Position numbers and translations under genes: made by a program. From NCBI GenBank assembly GCA_002439755.1, contig DJPH01000041.1, positions 2,986 through 59,792 on the forward strand: DNA of 56,807 bases, given 5' to 3'. Below, piece after piece: positions 1 through 8,880 of this stretch; within the stretch, counting starts at the first letter, position 1, and every line of letters begins with the position of its first letter. The stretch comes from Prevotellaceae bacterium UBA6417 (lineage in GTDB: Bacteria; Bacteroidota; Bacteroidia; Bacteroidales; Bacteroidaceae). The notes under the pieces were generated by a model. It saw only the letters and a program-made list of their open reading frames with translations, was not told the DNA's origin and searched no databases.

Positions 1-1015
1 CGAGTATAGGAAGAGGTGCTTTCAGTGGCTGTAGCAGCCTGACCTCCGTTATCATTCCCAACTCCGTTACAAGCATAGGAGGAAGAGCTTTCCAGTGTTG
101 CTATAGCTTAGCCTCCATTGCTATTCCCAACTCCGTTACAAGCATAGGGGACTACGCTTTCCATAGTTGCAGTAGCCTTACTTCCATTGTTATCCCGAAT
201 TTCGTTACGAGCATAGAGGAATACGCTTTCGATGGTTGCAGTAGCCTTGCCTCCGTCACCATCCCCAATTCCGTTACAACCATAGAAAACAGTGCTTTCA
301 GTGGCTGCACCAGCCTGCCCCATGTCACCATTCCCAACTCCGTCACAAGCATATGGGACTACGCTTTCGAAGGTTGCAGCGGCCTGACCTCCGTCACCAT
401 TCCCAATTCCGTTACAAGCATAGGAAGAGGTGCTTTCAAAAATTGCGCAAGACTTCTCGCATACCAATATAAAGCAGATGGAACAGCCACTCTACTCTGT
501 CTAGGGGATAAGACTGCTGAAATTTCCGGCAATGAAACGTATACTATTCCGGGGGAAAAAACACATGAGGGAAAAGAATATGTAGTCACACGCATAGGGA
601 GCCATGCTTTCAGCAGTTGCGGCCTGACTTCTGTTACCATCCCCAACACCGTTACAAACATAGAAGGCTGCGCTTTCGATGGTTGCAGTAGCCTTGCCTC
701 CATTGCTATTCCCAACTCTGTTACAACAATAGAAAGCAATACTTTTAGTGGCTGCACCAGCCTGACCCATGTCACCATTCCCAACTCCGTCACAAGCATA
801 TGGGGCTGCGCTTTCGAAGGTTGCAGCAGCCTGGCCTCCGTCACCATTCCCAATTCCGTTACATGCATAGGAAGCTATACTTTCAGGTGGTGTACCAGCT
901 TGACGTCCATTATAATCCCCAACTCTATTAAGTCCATAGAGCCTGGAGCCTTCATGGGTTGCAGCAGTCTGGCCTCCGTTACCATCCCCAACTCTGTTAC
1001 GAACTTAGGGGAAAG
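1..1015 (+). repeat. 69-bp coding tandem repeats of the TpLRR region
   Basis: The leucine-rich repeats are also close repeats at DNA level with a 69-bp period. For example, the stretches near 1-60, 370-430 and 790-860 share long nearly identical runs around the words for CSSL, VTIPNSVT and SIG. The in-frame period means that unequal recombination would change repeat number without breaking the frame. Confidence 0.85.
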
Positions 1016-1340
1016 TGCTTTTCGAGATTGTAAGAACCTCAAAAAAATAATAATCATGGCCGTAATACCGCCTAAAATTGATAGGTATGTTTTTGATGGT
1101 GTCAACAAGCGCGAGTGTACACTTTATGTTCCCGAAGAGAGCCTCGAAGCCTACAAGTCAGCTCCACAGTGGAAAGATTTCTTTAATATCGAGACGAGCA
1201 TAAAGGGTACACTAAAATCTGTTTCTGCCACAGAAGAGGAGCGCTACACCATAGGCGGCACGCGCATTGCATCACCGCAGAAGGGCATCAACATCATTAG
1301 AATGAGCGACGGTACAGTGAAGAAAGTACTCGTGAAATAA
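1..1340 (+). CDS. BspA-like TpLRR surface protein, C-terminal part (5' end outside window)
   Basis: The frame is open from base 3, so the start lies left of the window. About 13 copies of a 23-residue Treponema-pallidum-type leucine-rich repeat are visible, built around GCSSLxSVTIPNSVTSI with an AF at each junction. A non-repeat insert sits at about residues 145-200 of the visible part. After the last repeat comes a linker with VPEESLEAYKSAPQWKDF, a common BspA ending, and then a short tail (YTIGGTRI, GINIIRMSDGTVKKVLVK) that looks like a T9SS type A sorting domain. TpLRR/BspA proteins are surface adhesins that bind host proteins or other bacteria; the ligand here is unknown. The T9SS operon at 37-43 kb would be the expected exporter. 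Family assignment is firm, function is inferred. Confidence 0.9.
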   Translation, partial: SIGRGAFSGCSSLTSVIIPNSVTSIGGRAFQCCYSLASIAIPNSVTSIGDYAFHSCSSLTSIVIPNFVTSIEEYAFDGCSSLASVTIPNSVTTIENSAFSGCTSLPHVTIPNSVTSIWDYAFEGCSGLTSVTIPNSVTSIGRGAFKNCARLLAYQYKADGTATLLCLGDKTAEISGNETYTIPGEKTHEGKEYVVTRIGSHAFSSCGLTSVTIPNTVTNIEGCAFDGCSSLASIAIPNSVTTIESNTFSGCTSLTHVTIPNSVTSIWGCAFEGCSSLASVTIPNSVTCIGSYTFRWCTSLTSIIIPNSIKSIEPGAFMGCSSLASVTIPNSVTNLGESAFRDCKNLKKIIIMAVIPPKIDRYVFDGVNKRECTLYVPEESLEAYKSAPQWKDFFNIETSIKGTLKSVSATEEERYTIGGTRIASPQKGINIIRMSDGTVKKVLVK

Positions 1341-1413
1341 ATCCAAATCGGTCATCAGAACGTGATACTTTTTTGATTATGCAATTCTGTCAGCGGTGCA
1401 ATCATCGTGCTGC

Positions 1414-3384
1414 TTACAATTCTTCTATTACGATTCCGCCGTTAGGCTGTATCGTCACATTGAAAGAGCCGTCTTTCTTCACATTGGCTTTGTTCATAAC
1501 GGGGGTGAGGAATGTCTCGCCCTTGCGCAGACTGTTGTCGGTGTAGTATTTGACAGCCTTACCCGAAATCATGTCGAGATTGAGTCTCAGCTTTAGAGGT
1601 TTGTCTGTAGCGTTCAGTCCTCCTACGTACCAGCGTCCGTTGTGCTTGCGGGCTATTACGACATACTTGGCAGGATAGCCGTCGATGAATTTGGTGTCTT
1701 CCCATGTCGTGGGAATGTTGCGCAGAAAGTCGAGAACGTGCGAATCGAGTTCTTCTGTGTTGTTGGGCTGCATGGCTATGCAGTTGACGCTGCACTGATT
1801 GGTGATGGCTGTTGCCATCTCAAACGTGTCAGACGTGTAGCGGCGGTGACGGCTCTTGTTGTCACGGCTCATGAATCGGTTCATCATCACTCCTCCCCAG
1901 TCGAAACTGCCCACTGCGTTGCGCGTGAAGGGGTATGTCGTGAGCACTTGGGCTTCGTCTTTTGCAAAATTGTTGTCGAAGTAAACGTTTTCGGAGGCCA
2001 GAGCCGCCTCGCTGCCTGCATAGTTGGGATACATGCGTTCCCATCCGCGCTGCAGCGTGCAGCCGTGGAATATCACCTGCAGACCGTAGTCGTTGGCATC
2101 GCTGAGTATCTGTTCGTAGAGCTTGATGGTTTCCTGCTTGTCGCCGGCGAAGAAGTCTGCCTTTATGCCCTTCACGCCTATGCGCTGCATCCATGCCATG
2201 TCTTTCTTGCGCTTTACGGGGTTGTTAATCACTCCTCGCGGCCCCTGCGGAGCATCGTTCCATGAGCCGTTGGAGTTATACCACAGCATCAGGCCCACGC
2301 CTTTGCTTTTGGCATAGGCTGCAAGTTTTTCAATCTTGTCGTAACCTATCTGTGTGTCCCACAGTGCGTCTACAAGACAATATTCATAGCCCATCTTCGC
2401 TGCCAGGTCGATGAACTGTAATTGGTCGTCGTATACCGTGGCGCTGTCCTGCCAGATGAGCCAGCTCCATGTGTAACGTCCTGGCTTATAGTCGTACCGG
2501 GCATCGTAGAGTGGCTTTACCACATCGGTGAAGACGGTAGTCTCGACAATCGGTTTGAGTGTTTTTCCTGCTGTGATAGTGCGCCAGGGGGTAGAACCCG
2601 GAAGGGCTATCTGTGCCCATTCGCTTCCGAAGCCGTTGTTTTCGCCTTTCTGCGGATATTCTACGGTGTAGCCGGTGTCGCTCTTCCATTCGCCCAGCCT
2701 TGCGCCGCAGTAGTCGCCGGAGAGGCCGGTCTCGCTCACCAGCACCCATCCGTTGCTGCCTATATGGAACAGAGCCGGGAAGGTGTAGCCCACACCGCCC
2801 GGCGAATGCTTGTCGAGCGGAGCGTCGAGGGTGTATCTCTCTTCATATGCAGGCTTTGTCCTCTCCCATCCGGCCATGGGCAGGGCTTGGGGAGTGAGGA
2901 AGGTGGTGGTGTGAGAAGGAAATTTGAAGGCTGTGGCCTCGCTGTAGACAACGGCACATTTGGGATTGCCCTTTTTCGGGCTCTGAAGCGTGTAGCGGAA
3001 AGCTATGTCGTTGTCTGACACGCTGAAGTCGACAACCATGGCGTTGCCTTGCTCGTTCTCGAATTTCAGAGACACATCGTTCGACTTACGGCTCACGTCT
3101 TTGCGCTTCGATGTCCTTATCTGGTAGGATTCTTCCGTGCTTTTTTCCGACACGCTGACGAGCTTCAGCTCTTTGCTGAAGTCGCCGACATTGGTTCTCA
3201 GCCCGAGCGACGAGCGCGTGAGCATCTGCTTGCCGTCATAGTTTACGTCATACTGTGCAAGGCCACCTTCGTTATAGAGGGTTACGGTCAGCCGTCCGTC
3301 GGGCGAGGTGATCTGCTTCTTTTCTTGTGCAAAGGCTGCGATTGTCGCTATAGCCATTGCAGTGATCAAGCTCAATCTTTTCAT
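1414..3384 (-). CDS. GH97 family glycoside hydrolase, probable secreted alpha-galactosidase
   Basis: This 656-residue protein has the GH97 layout: signal peptide, N-terminal beta-sandwich (about 24-290), catalytic TIM barrel (about 290-560) and C-terminal beta domain. The predicted cleavage site is AFA|Q at 19/20. In the barrel, GIKADFF puts an Asp at about residue 410, the place of the nucleophile in retaining GH97 alpha-galactosidases. The inverting SusB type uses glutamates instead, so alpha-galactosidase is preferred over alpha-glucosidase. A Glu at about 459 (GSEAAL) is a candidate acid/base. The gene lies downstream of GH105 and GH51 genes on the same strand but has a 246-bp gap and its own -7 box, so it may be a separate transcript. 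It would act in the periplasm or outside the cell on galactosyl-decorated oligosaccharides. Confidence 0.85.
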   Translation of the reverse strand: MKRLSLITAMAIATIAAFAQEKKQITSPDGRLTVTLYNEGGLAQYDVNYDGKQMLTRSSLGLRTNVGDFSKELKLVSVSEKSTEESYQIRTSKRKDVSRKSNDVSLKFENEQGNAMVVDFSVSDNDIAFRYTLQSPKKGNPKCAVVYSEATAFKFPSHTTTFLTPQALPMAGWERTKPAYEERYTLDAPLDKHSPGGVGYTFPALFHIGSNGWVLVSETGLSGDYCGARLGEWKSDTGYTVEYPQKGENNGFGSEWAQIALPGSTPWRTITAGKTLKPIVETTVFTDVVKPLYDARYDYKPGRYTWSWLIWQDSATVYDDQLQFIDLAAKMGYEYCLVDALWDTQIGYDKIEKLAAYAKSKGVGLMLWYNSNGSWNDAPQGPRGVINNPVKRKKDMAWMQRIGVKGIKADFFAGDKQETIKLYEQILSDANDYGLQVIFHGCTLQRGWERMYPNYAGSEAALASENVYFDNNFAKDEAQVLTTYPFTRNAVGSFDWGGVMMNRFMSRDNKSRHRRYTSDTFEMATAITNQCSVNCIAMQPNNTEELDSHVLDFLRNIPTTWEDTKFIDGYPAKYVVIARKHNGRWYVGGLNATDKPLKLRLNLDMISGKAVKYYTDNSLRKGETFLTPVMNKANVKKDGSFNVTIQPNGGIVIEEL

Positions 3385-3413
3385 CTGTATTTAGGGTTTT
3401 AATTTTCGCATTG

Positions 3414-3421
3414 CAAATTTA
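3414..3421 (-). promoter_or_regulatory. -7 box of the GH97 gene
   Basis: TAAATTTG read on the minus strand matches the Bacteroidetes -7 consensus TAnnTTTG, 30 nt before the ATG at 3384. No clean TTTG -33 element is seen, only a TTTCG-like match about 18-20 nt upstream. Confidence 0.55.
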
Positions 3422-3630
3422 CAATGTTTTATTTTGCACGAAATGCTAAGGCATGATTAATTCCGGTCCCTGCTGTTTGTAAAGACATTTTCTCGAAAAA
3501 TAGAAGAACGCGCAATTATTTCTTGAGTGTTAAACTGCTTGTAAACGTTTGTATATCTTCGCGGTGTGGTGTTTTATGATCTATTTCCGAAGGAGTTTCC
3601 GCTGCGCCGAAATTTCTGCAGAAATATAAT

Positions 3631-5256
3631 TTAGCGGGCTGTACTTGCTGAAAATTCCACAATCACAACTCCGCAAGGCTTTATGTGTAACTTGAAATCA
3701 TTGTCGGTGTTTGCATTTTTGTATGTTTGAGTCGACGGAAGAATGCGGTTGCGGTCGGAAGCCGTATTCGATGCGTTGATGTCGTCCGATTCTATCCGCC
3801 ATAAACGCCTTACGTGCCAATTGCCGAGCTTGATGTCTGCACGGAGCTTCTGACGGGAAGAGCGGTTGACCAGTGCCAATCTCACAGCGCCGTCTTCAGA
3901 AAGTACTGCCGCGCAATCAATATAAGGCAGTTGCTTCCTGATGTTTTCAACATCCTTGTTCATGTCGCCCTCAACAAGAAGCTTCGAATAGTCAACGGTT
4001 GCCATCGGTCCCAAAACGTTTGTGGAGACGGCCTTGCCTTTCATCAGGTGTCTGTAAAGATTGAACACATGGTAAACAGACGTGCGGAAAGCATCGTTAC
4101 AGCCCACCGTCTTTACCAGCCCGTGGCCATTGACGGGAAAAATGTAGTTTGCCATGCCTACTGCACGAGACTGACGAATGAATACATTCAGCATTCCTGC
4201 TACGCATGCCGCATCGAACTGGCAACGTGGGTCTTTTCGCGAAAACCGCCATTCTTTGCCGTCATATACGGCGTGGCGGTTGTTCCATTCGTCCACGCTG
4301 TAGCGTATGGGGTCGGCCAATCGCCCCATTGCAAGATTGGCTTTGTCGAGTTGCGGAATGCATCTCTCGATATTTGCCTCAACCTTAGCCGGAGCGAAAA
4401 GCGTTAGGTCTTCATCCACAAGCCGTCCGTCCTTTACACGGGCTCCCAAATAGTAATGCAATGTCAGGAAGTCAACAAGCTGTCCGTTCCGGGCTAATAC
4501 AGTGTCATTCCATTCATACGTGTGGCCGATACCGAGCAGACTTGCATTCGGGTATGAGGCCTTAATGGCCCGTGCCCAGCGATTGAGGCGCGAAGAATAC
4601 TCTGTGGCTGTTTCACCACGATGAACTCCGTAAGATCCATAGTTTTCATTGCCGATGCACCAAAACGGCACGGCATAAGGTTCTTTACGGCCGTTCCGGG
4701 CTCTTAGCTTTCCCATCGTTTCGGCTGAGTTGCCCATTGTATAGTCCATCCAGTCAATGGCTTCTCCTATCGTTCCTCCATATTGCAGACTGTTGGACAT
4801 GTTGAAGTTGATGTATGCAGGCACTCCCATTTTTTCGCACCATTGCAGGAACTCGTCTGTGCCGAATGTGTTAGGGTCGGTTCCGCCCCAGCATTTCATT
4901 GCAACAGTAGGGCGATGCTCTTTCGGCCCGATGCCGTTTTTCCAATGATATTCATGAATGTATGTGCCGGCAGGCCAGCGCATCACCGGAATATCGAGCG
5001 CTTGCAGCAGATTGCGCACGGCAGGATTTTCATTCCCATTGCGGTCGACAAGACCGCCATAAATCACGCTGTCATTACAATCTTCGAGCATCTGTCCGTA
5101 GATCATTTCGTCAACAGCGTCACTGTGCTTAATGTCAAACGATATGTGCGTTACGAATTCCGCCTTTTTCTTTTGTGCCGTGGCCTTGGTGCCGGTGCTT
5201 ATTACTGTTGCAGCCGACAATATCAATGCGGCAGTGTATGTAAGTCTCTTTGACAT
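3631..5256 (-). CDS. GH51 alpha-L-arabinofuranosidase, secreted
   Basis: This 541-residue protein has a signal peptide ending ATA|Q (27/28). Typical GH51 blocks follow: MRWPAGTYIHEYHW at 92-105, GIGPKEHRP at 108-116, and NTFGTDEF at 129-136. The acid/base Glu is E204 in CIGNEN and the nucleophile is E323 in SVDEWN. The family removes terminal alpha-L-arabinofuranose from arabinan, arabinoxylan or arabinogalactan. Many GH51 enzymes are cytoplasmic, but this one is predicted to be exported. It starts 18 bp after the GH105 stop codon and has no promoter of its own, so the two are probably one transcript. With GH105 beside it, pectic arabinan side chains are the likelier substrate than xylan; that choice is inference. 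Confidence 0.88.
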   Translation of the reverse strand: MSKRLTYTAALILSAATVISTGTKATAQKKKAEFVTHISFDIKHSDAVDEMIYGQMLEDCNDSVIYGGLVDRNGNENPAVRNLLQALDIPVMRWPAGTYIHEYHWKNGIGPKEHRPTVAMKCWGGTDPNTFGTDEFLQWCEKMGVPAYINFNMSNSLQYGGTIGEAIDWMDYTMGNSAETMGKLRARNGRKEPYAVPFWCIGNENYGSYGVHRGETATEYSSRLNRWARAIKASYPNASLLGIGHTYEWNDTVLARNGQLVDFLTLHYYLGARVKDGRLVDEDLTLFAPAKVEANIERCIPQLDKANLAMGRLADPIRYSVDEWNNRHAVYDGKEWRFSRKDPRCQFDAACVAGMLNVFIRQSRAVGMANYIFPVNGHGLVKTVGCNDAFRTSVYHVFNLYRHLMKGKAVSTNVLGPMATVDYSKLLVEGDMNKDVENIRKQLPYIDCAAVLSEDGAVRLALVNRSSRQKLRADIKLGNWHVRRLWRIESDDINASNTASDRNRILPSTQTYKNANTDNDFKLHIKPCGVVIVEFSASTAR

Positions 5257-5274
5257 GCGCTTTTTCGTATGTGT

Positions 5275-6375
5275 TTATAATAAGGAATAAATTTCATATC
5301 CTAATGACAAGAATGCACCGCAACCATAAACCTGGGTCATTTCTGCCACGACTTTCTGAGGATCGCCTCCGATAGGTTGTACATAGCCTAAACGTCCTTC
5401 CGGCGAAACAGCGCGACACATGGCGTTCCAACCTTTCATTACTGCCGGAAGAAATAGGTTTTTGTCCAAAATTCCTGAACGCACACCGTAGGCCAATCCG
5501 TAGGCGATAAAACCGGTAGCACTCGTTTCCGGTGAAGGATAAGAAGCGGCGTCCATCAAGCTTGCCCGCCAATATCCATCTTCTTGCTGCAATCCAAGCA
5601 GCCGTTCACTCATCTCTTTGAACAAATGCAGATAGTATTTGCGTTGAGAGTTTTTTTCAGGCAGCAATTTCAAAATCTCTGCCAGACCGGCAATCACCCA
5701 ACCATTGCCACGCCCCCAAAACACTTTCCGTCCATTCGCTTCAAGCTTGTCGAAATAGCGCGAGTCGCGGAAAAACAAATGTTCGTCTTTGTCATAAAGA
5801 TATGATACCGTTTCACGAAACTCATCGTGAGCAAAATTCAAATATTTCTTTTTTCCCGTCATGGTATAAAGCTTAATAAATGCCGGCGGTGCCATATAAA
5901 GGGCATCACACCATGACCAACGTGTAAAGAGGTCGTGATGGTTCTTTCTGAAATCCAAATCAGAAGACGAACGGTGCGAGACCAAAAAGTCAAGACGTGC
6001 GATGGTCGGATATGCATAAGACGGCTCATGGAATACTTCGGAAAGCCGGAGCCATGTTTGTGTAACCGTGATATCGTCTGCATGGTACATTCTGGGACCC
6101 GGTTGCCAATGGTTGCGCTTTCCTATCTTTAACAGCCAATCATAGTAGCGTTGGTCGTTACAGGTTCTTTTTGCCAATTCAGCCCAATGTGACATACCCA
6201 CAAACAAAGCGCCATTTTCCCAATTGGTATCACGCGAGTGCTTTTTATCATAATCCGTTATTTGCCAATCTGCAACTTTTTTTATTATTCGCAGTACATC
6301 ATTGCGGCCTACTTCTTGCGCATAAATCGCACCTGCGGCCATCATGGAAATTATAAATGTTGCAACTCCTTTCAT
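5275..6375 (-). CDS. GH105 unsaturated rhamnogalacturonyl hydrolase, secreted
   Basis: This 366-residue protein begins with a signal peptide (AIYA|Q at 19/20) followed by an alpha/alpha-barrel of the GH88/GH105 type. HADD at 98-101 and the WCDALYMAPP block around D157 match the two conserved catalytic Asp regions. GRGNGW near residue 220 is another family hallmark. Such enzymes remove the unsaturated uronic acid that pectate or rhamnogalacturonan lyases leave at the non-reducing end. It is the first gene of a probable GH105-GH51 operon. It implies that a polysaccharide lyase is encoded elsewhere, as none is in this window. Confidence 0.85.
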   Translation of the reverse strand: MKGVATFIISMMAAGAIYAQEVGRNDVLRIIKKVADWQITDYDKKHSRDTNWENGALFVGMSHWAELAKRTCNDQRYYDWLLKIGKRNHWQPGPRMYHADDITVTQTWLRLSEVFHEPSYAYPTIARLDFLVSHRSSSDLDFRKNHHDLFTRWSWCDALYMAPPAFIKLYTMTGKKKYLNFAHDEFRETVSYLYDKDEHLFFRDSRYFDKLEANGRKVFWGRGNGWVIAGLAEILKLLPEKNSQRKYYLHLFKEMSERLLGLQQEDGYWRASLMDAASYPSPETSATGFIAYGLAYGVRSGILDKNLFLPAVMKGWNAMCRAVSPEGRLGYVQPIGGDPQKVVAEMTQVYGCGAFLSLGYEIYSLL

Positions 6376-6397
6376 ATCAAGTTATATTTAATGGTTA

Positions 6398-6405
6398 CAA
6401 AGATA
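6398..6405 (-). promoter_or_regulatory. -7 box of the GH105-GH51 operon
   Basis: TATCTTTG on the minus strand is an exact TAnnTTTG match, 22 nt upstream of the GH105 ATG. No clear TTTG at -33 is seen. Confidence 0.6.
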
Positions 6406-6512
6406 GGAATAAACAGTTAATCAGTGAACTATTTTTTTACATTAAACAGGCATTTTTCGGCCACACCATTCACTTTCCCACTTAAAGCGGCAAAGCATTC
6501 GTATTTTTTCCG

Positions 6513-6520
6513 TATTTTTG
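6513..6520 (+). promoter_or_regulatory. -7 box upstream of the epimerase gene
   Basis: TATTTTTG on the plus strand matches TAnnTTTG and lies 93 nt before the chosen ATG at 6607. It is divergent from the GH105 promoter about 110 bp away. Confidence 0.5.
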
Positions 6521-6606
6521 AAGCCGAAAACTTTCATGGGACACATAATTTGCTCTATTTGTACAGTGCAAGCCGGCATTTGCCCTGAATGTTTAATGCA
6601 AGAACG

Positions 6607-7752
6607 ATGAAGAAAAGAAAAATTCTGGTTACCGGAGGTGCAGGATTCATAGGCTCACATTTAGCTCTGAAACTGCAAGCAGAAGGATACGATGTTACAG
6701 TCTTGGACAATTTATCGCCACAAATACATGGCGACAATCCGGACACCACATCTCCATTATATAACTCGATAAAGGGACGAGTGAACTTTGTGCTGGGCTC
6801 AGTAACTTCGAAAAACGATTGGTTGAAAGCCCTCGACGGTGCAGACTGTGTTGTACATCTTGCCGCTGAAACCGGAACAGGACAATCCATGTATGAAATT
6901 GAAAAGTATGTGGCAACCAACATAGGAGGAACAGCTCTCTTATTAGACCTTCTGACAAACACGAAACATAGTGTGAAAAAAGTCGTCGTTGCCGAAAGCC
7001 GTGCCATTTATGGGGAAGGACGGTATTACAGCGATGAACTGAAAAAGTATGTCTATCCTACGGAGCGTTCAGACAAAGATATGAGCCAAGGTGACTTTGA
7101 AGTAAAATATCCTTCATGTACCAAACCGCTGAAACTTGTCGGAACAACGGAAGATTCTCTTATCCATCCCACGTCTGTATACGGCATCACAAAGCAAGTA
7201 GAAGGCCAATTGGTCCATCTGGTATGCCCTTCAATCGGTATTGCGTCAGTTTCTTTTCGTTATCAAAACGTTTACGGTCCGGGGCAATCACTTTCCAATC
7301 CCTATACCGGAATCCTGTCGATTTTTTCAACGCGCATCAAAAACGGAAATCCCATCAATATATTTGAAGACGGACGGGAAAGCCGCGATTTTGTCTATAT
7401 CGACGATGTGGTAGATGCTACCATATTGGGAATTGAAAAGGACGAGGCCAATGGTCATGTGTTCAACATCGGAACAGGAATACCTACCGATGTCTTAACC
7501 GTTGCCAATACATTAATAGAGAAATATGGCATACATATACCGGTAACTGTTTCCGGCAACTATCGCTTGGGAGACATACGTCATAATTACGCGGATATTT
7601 CTGCCGCAAGAGAAATACTCGGATTTAAGCCCAAGTGGTCTTTCAGTGACGGCATCGGTGAATTTGCAAAATGGGTCAATGCACAAGATGTGCAGGAAGA
7701 CAAATATGAGCAGTCTATCAATGAAATGAAGGAAAAAGGACTTTACAAATGA
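6607..7752 (+). CDS. NAD-dependent sugar-nucleotide epimerase/dehydratase (SDR family)
   Basis: The protein opens with MKKRKILVTGGAGFIGSHLA, the Rossmann nucleotide-binding signature GxxGxxG. The extended-SDR catalytic tyrosine and lysine are in VYGITKQ (about 190-196), and YQNVYGPGQ and DFVYIDDV are typical of UDP- or dTDP-sugar epimerases. An ATG 18 nt upstream (6589) is in frame, but the family normally starts at the second Met. The insert between the active-site Ser region (SRAIYGEGRY) and the Tyr resembles dTDP-L-rhamnose 4-epimerase-like proteins; the exact sugar is not certain. The gene overlaps the next one by 4 bp (ATGA), so the two are translationally coupled and probably act on one surface glycan. 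Confidence 0.8.
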   Translation: MKKRKILVTGGAGFIGSHLALKLQAEGYDVTVLDNLSPQIHGDNPDTTSPLYNSIKGRVNFVLGSVTSKNDWLKALDGADCVVHLAAETGTGQSMYEIEKYVATNIGGTALLLDLLTNTKHSVKKVVVAESRAIYGEGRYYSDELKKYVYPTERSDKDMSQGDFEVKYPSCTKPLKLVGTTEDSLIHPTSVYGITKQVEGQLVHLVCPSIGIASVSFRYQNVYGPGQSLSNPYTGILSIFSTRIKNGNPINIFEDGRESRDFVYIDDVVDATILGIEKDEANGHVFNIGTGIPTDVLTVANTLIEKYGIHIPVTVSGNYRLGDIRHNYADISAAREILGFKPKWSFSDGIGEFAKWVNAQDVQEDKYEQSINEMKEKGLYK

Positions 7753-8738
7753 TAGAACTGCACGACAAGCACATTCTTTTTGTTTCGCCTGTTTTCTTCG
7801 GTTATGAAAGATCCATTTCAAATGCACTTGAAAACAGAGGCGCACGCGTCTGTTTTGTCGATGACCGTCCTTCCAACAACTTTTGGCTGAAAGGCATCAT
7901 CCGCTTCAAGAAAAAAATCTTGGCCCGCTCCATTGATCATTATTACAAGAAAGTATGGTCGCAAATTGCAGACAAGCATTTCGATTATTTTCTCGCATTA
8001 AGTACGGAAGCCATGCCGCTATGGTTTGTCGCGAAAGTCAATTCGGCCAATCCACACATAAAAAGGATTTACTATCAGTGGGATTCATTCCGCAACAAAA
8101 AATACACGACGGAATATCTGAATCTCTTTGACAAGGTCTATTCTTTTGATGACAATGACTGCAAGGCCTATCCGCAAGTCAAGTTCCGTCCGCTTTTTTA
8201 TATAGACGAATACAGGAATGTTTCAGACAATCATTTGTACAAATATGATTTTTGCTTTATCGGTACCGGTCATACCGATCGTTTCGCAGTTGTTGACAAA
8301 ATCAAAAGAATAGCCAGTGCTTTCGGGAAAAAGGGTTTTTGGTATTTATATCTGCAAAACAGAGCCCAATTTTGGTATTTGAAAATCGCCAACAGAAATA
8401 TTGCCATGAAAATGAGTGATTTCAAGTACAAGCCATTGAGCAGGCAGAGTACGGTAACGGCCATTTCACAATCAAAAATCGTTATAGACATTCAACATCC
8501 GAAGCAGACCGGGCTAACCATTCGCTGTATCGAAGCTTTAGGAGCATCGCGAAAAATCATTACAACCAATCAGGCCATCACCGGTTATGATTTCTATACG
8601 CCTCAAAACGTTCTGGTAATAGATAGGGACTCTCCTGACATACCGCTTGCGTTTATTGAAACAGACTTCAAACCTTTAGACAGCACCATCATCTATAAAT
8701 ACTCGTTGAACGGCTGGATTGACGAGATATTCGGCTAA
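7749..8738 (+). CDS. Glycosyltransferase-like protein (CgeB/RfaS type), substrate unknown
   Basis: This 329-residue soluble protein has no signal peptide or membrane segment. It begins with a Rossmann-like strand (HILFVSPVFFGYERSISNAL) and contains the second-domain pattern of CgeB-like and RfaS-like lipopolysaccharide glycosyltransferases: YKYDFCFIGTGHTDR near 160-175 and a block near 250 with GLTIRCIEALGASRKIITTN, where a conserved acidic residue would contact the sugar nucleotide. It is coupled to the epimerase by an ATGA overlap. Its coding sequence is AT-rich compared with genes to the right, as is common for surface-polysaccharide genes. The glycosyltransferase fold is likely; the donor and acceptor cannot be read from sequence. 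Confidence 0.6.
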   Translation: MIELHDKHILFVSPVFFGYERSISNALENRGARVCFVDDRPSNNFWLKGIIRFKKKILARSIDHYYKKVWSQIADKHFDYFLALSTEAMPLWFVAKVNSANPHIKRIYYQWDSFRNKKYTTEYLNLFDKVYSFDDNDCKAYPQVKFRPLFYIDEYRNVSDNHLYKYDFCFIGTGHTDRFAVVDKIKRIASAFGKKGFWYLYLQNRAQFWYLKIANRNIAMKMSDFKYKPLSRQSTVTAISQSKIVIDIQHPKQTGLTIRCIEALGASRKIITTNQAITGYDFYTPQNVLVIDRDSPDIPLAFIETDFKPLDSTIIYKYSLNGWIDEIFG

Positions 8739-8851
8739 GCAAGACCGATGTGCTAGTATGCAAAATACGTTTTGTCACAAAATGCGCTTCATATTTTAAC
8801 AAAACGCGAAATTAAATGCAGCACATAAGCCATTCTATACTTTTAAAGTTG

Positions 8852-8859
8852 TATTTTTG
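8852..8859 (+). promoter_or_regulatory. -7 box of the Lrp-GATase-QC-SufE operon
   Basis: TATTTTTG matches TAnnTTTG and lies 21 nt before the ATG at 8881. A TTG upstream in the same frame (8857) falls inside this box and cannot be the start if the promoter is right. Confidence 0.6.
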
Positions 8860-8880
8860 CTTCAACTAATAAAAAGTATC

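Noticed and set aside
108..868. Long minus-strand open frames opposite the leucine-rich repeats
   Set aside because: They are repetitive mirror images of the 69-bp repeats, with no recognisable protein pattern and no promoter.
3612..3625. 14-nt palindrome ATTTCTGCAGAAAT after the GH51 stop
   Set aside because: It has no loop and no T-tract, so it is a weak terminator candidate and may be chance.
8857..8880. TTG start giving an Lrp protein 8 residues longer
   Set aside because: The TTG lies inside the -7 promoter box; the ATG at 8881 matches the family start.
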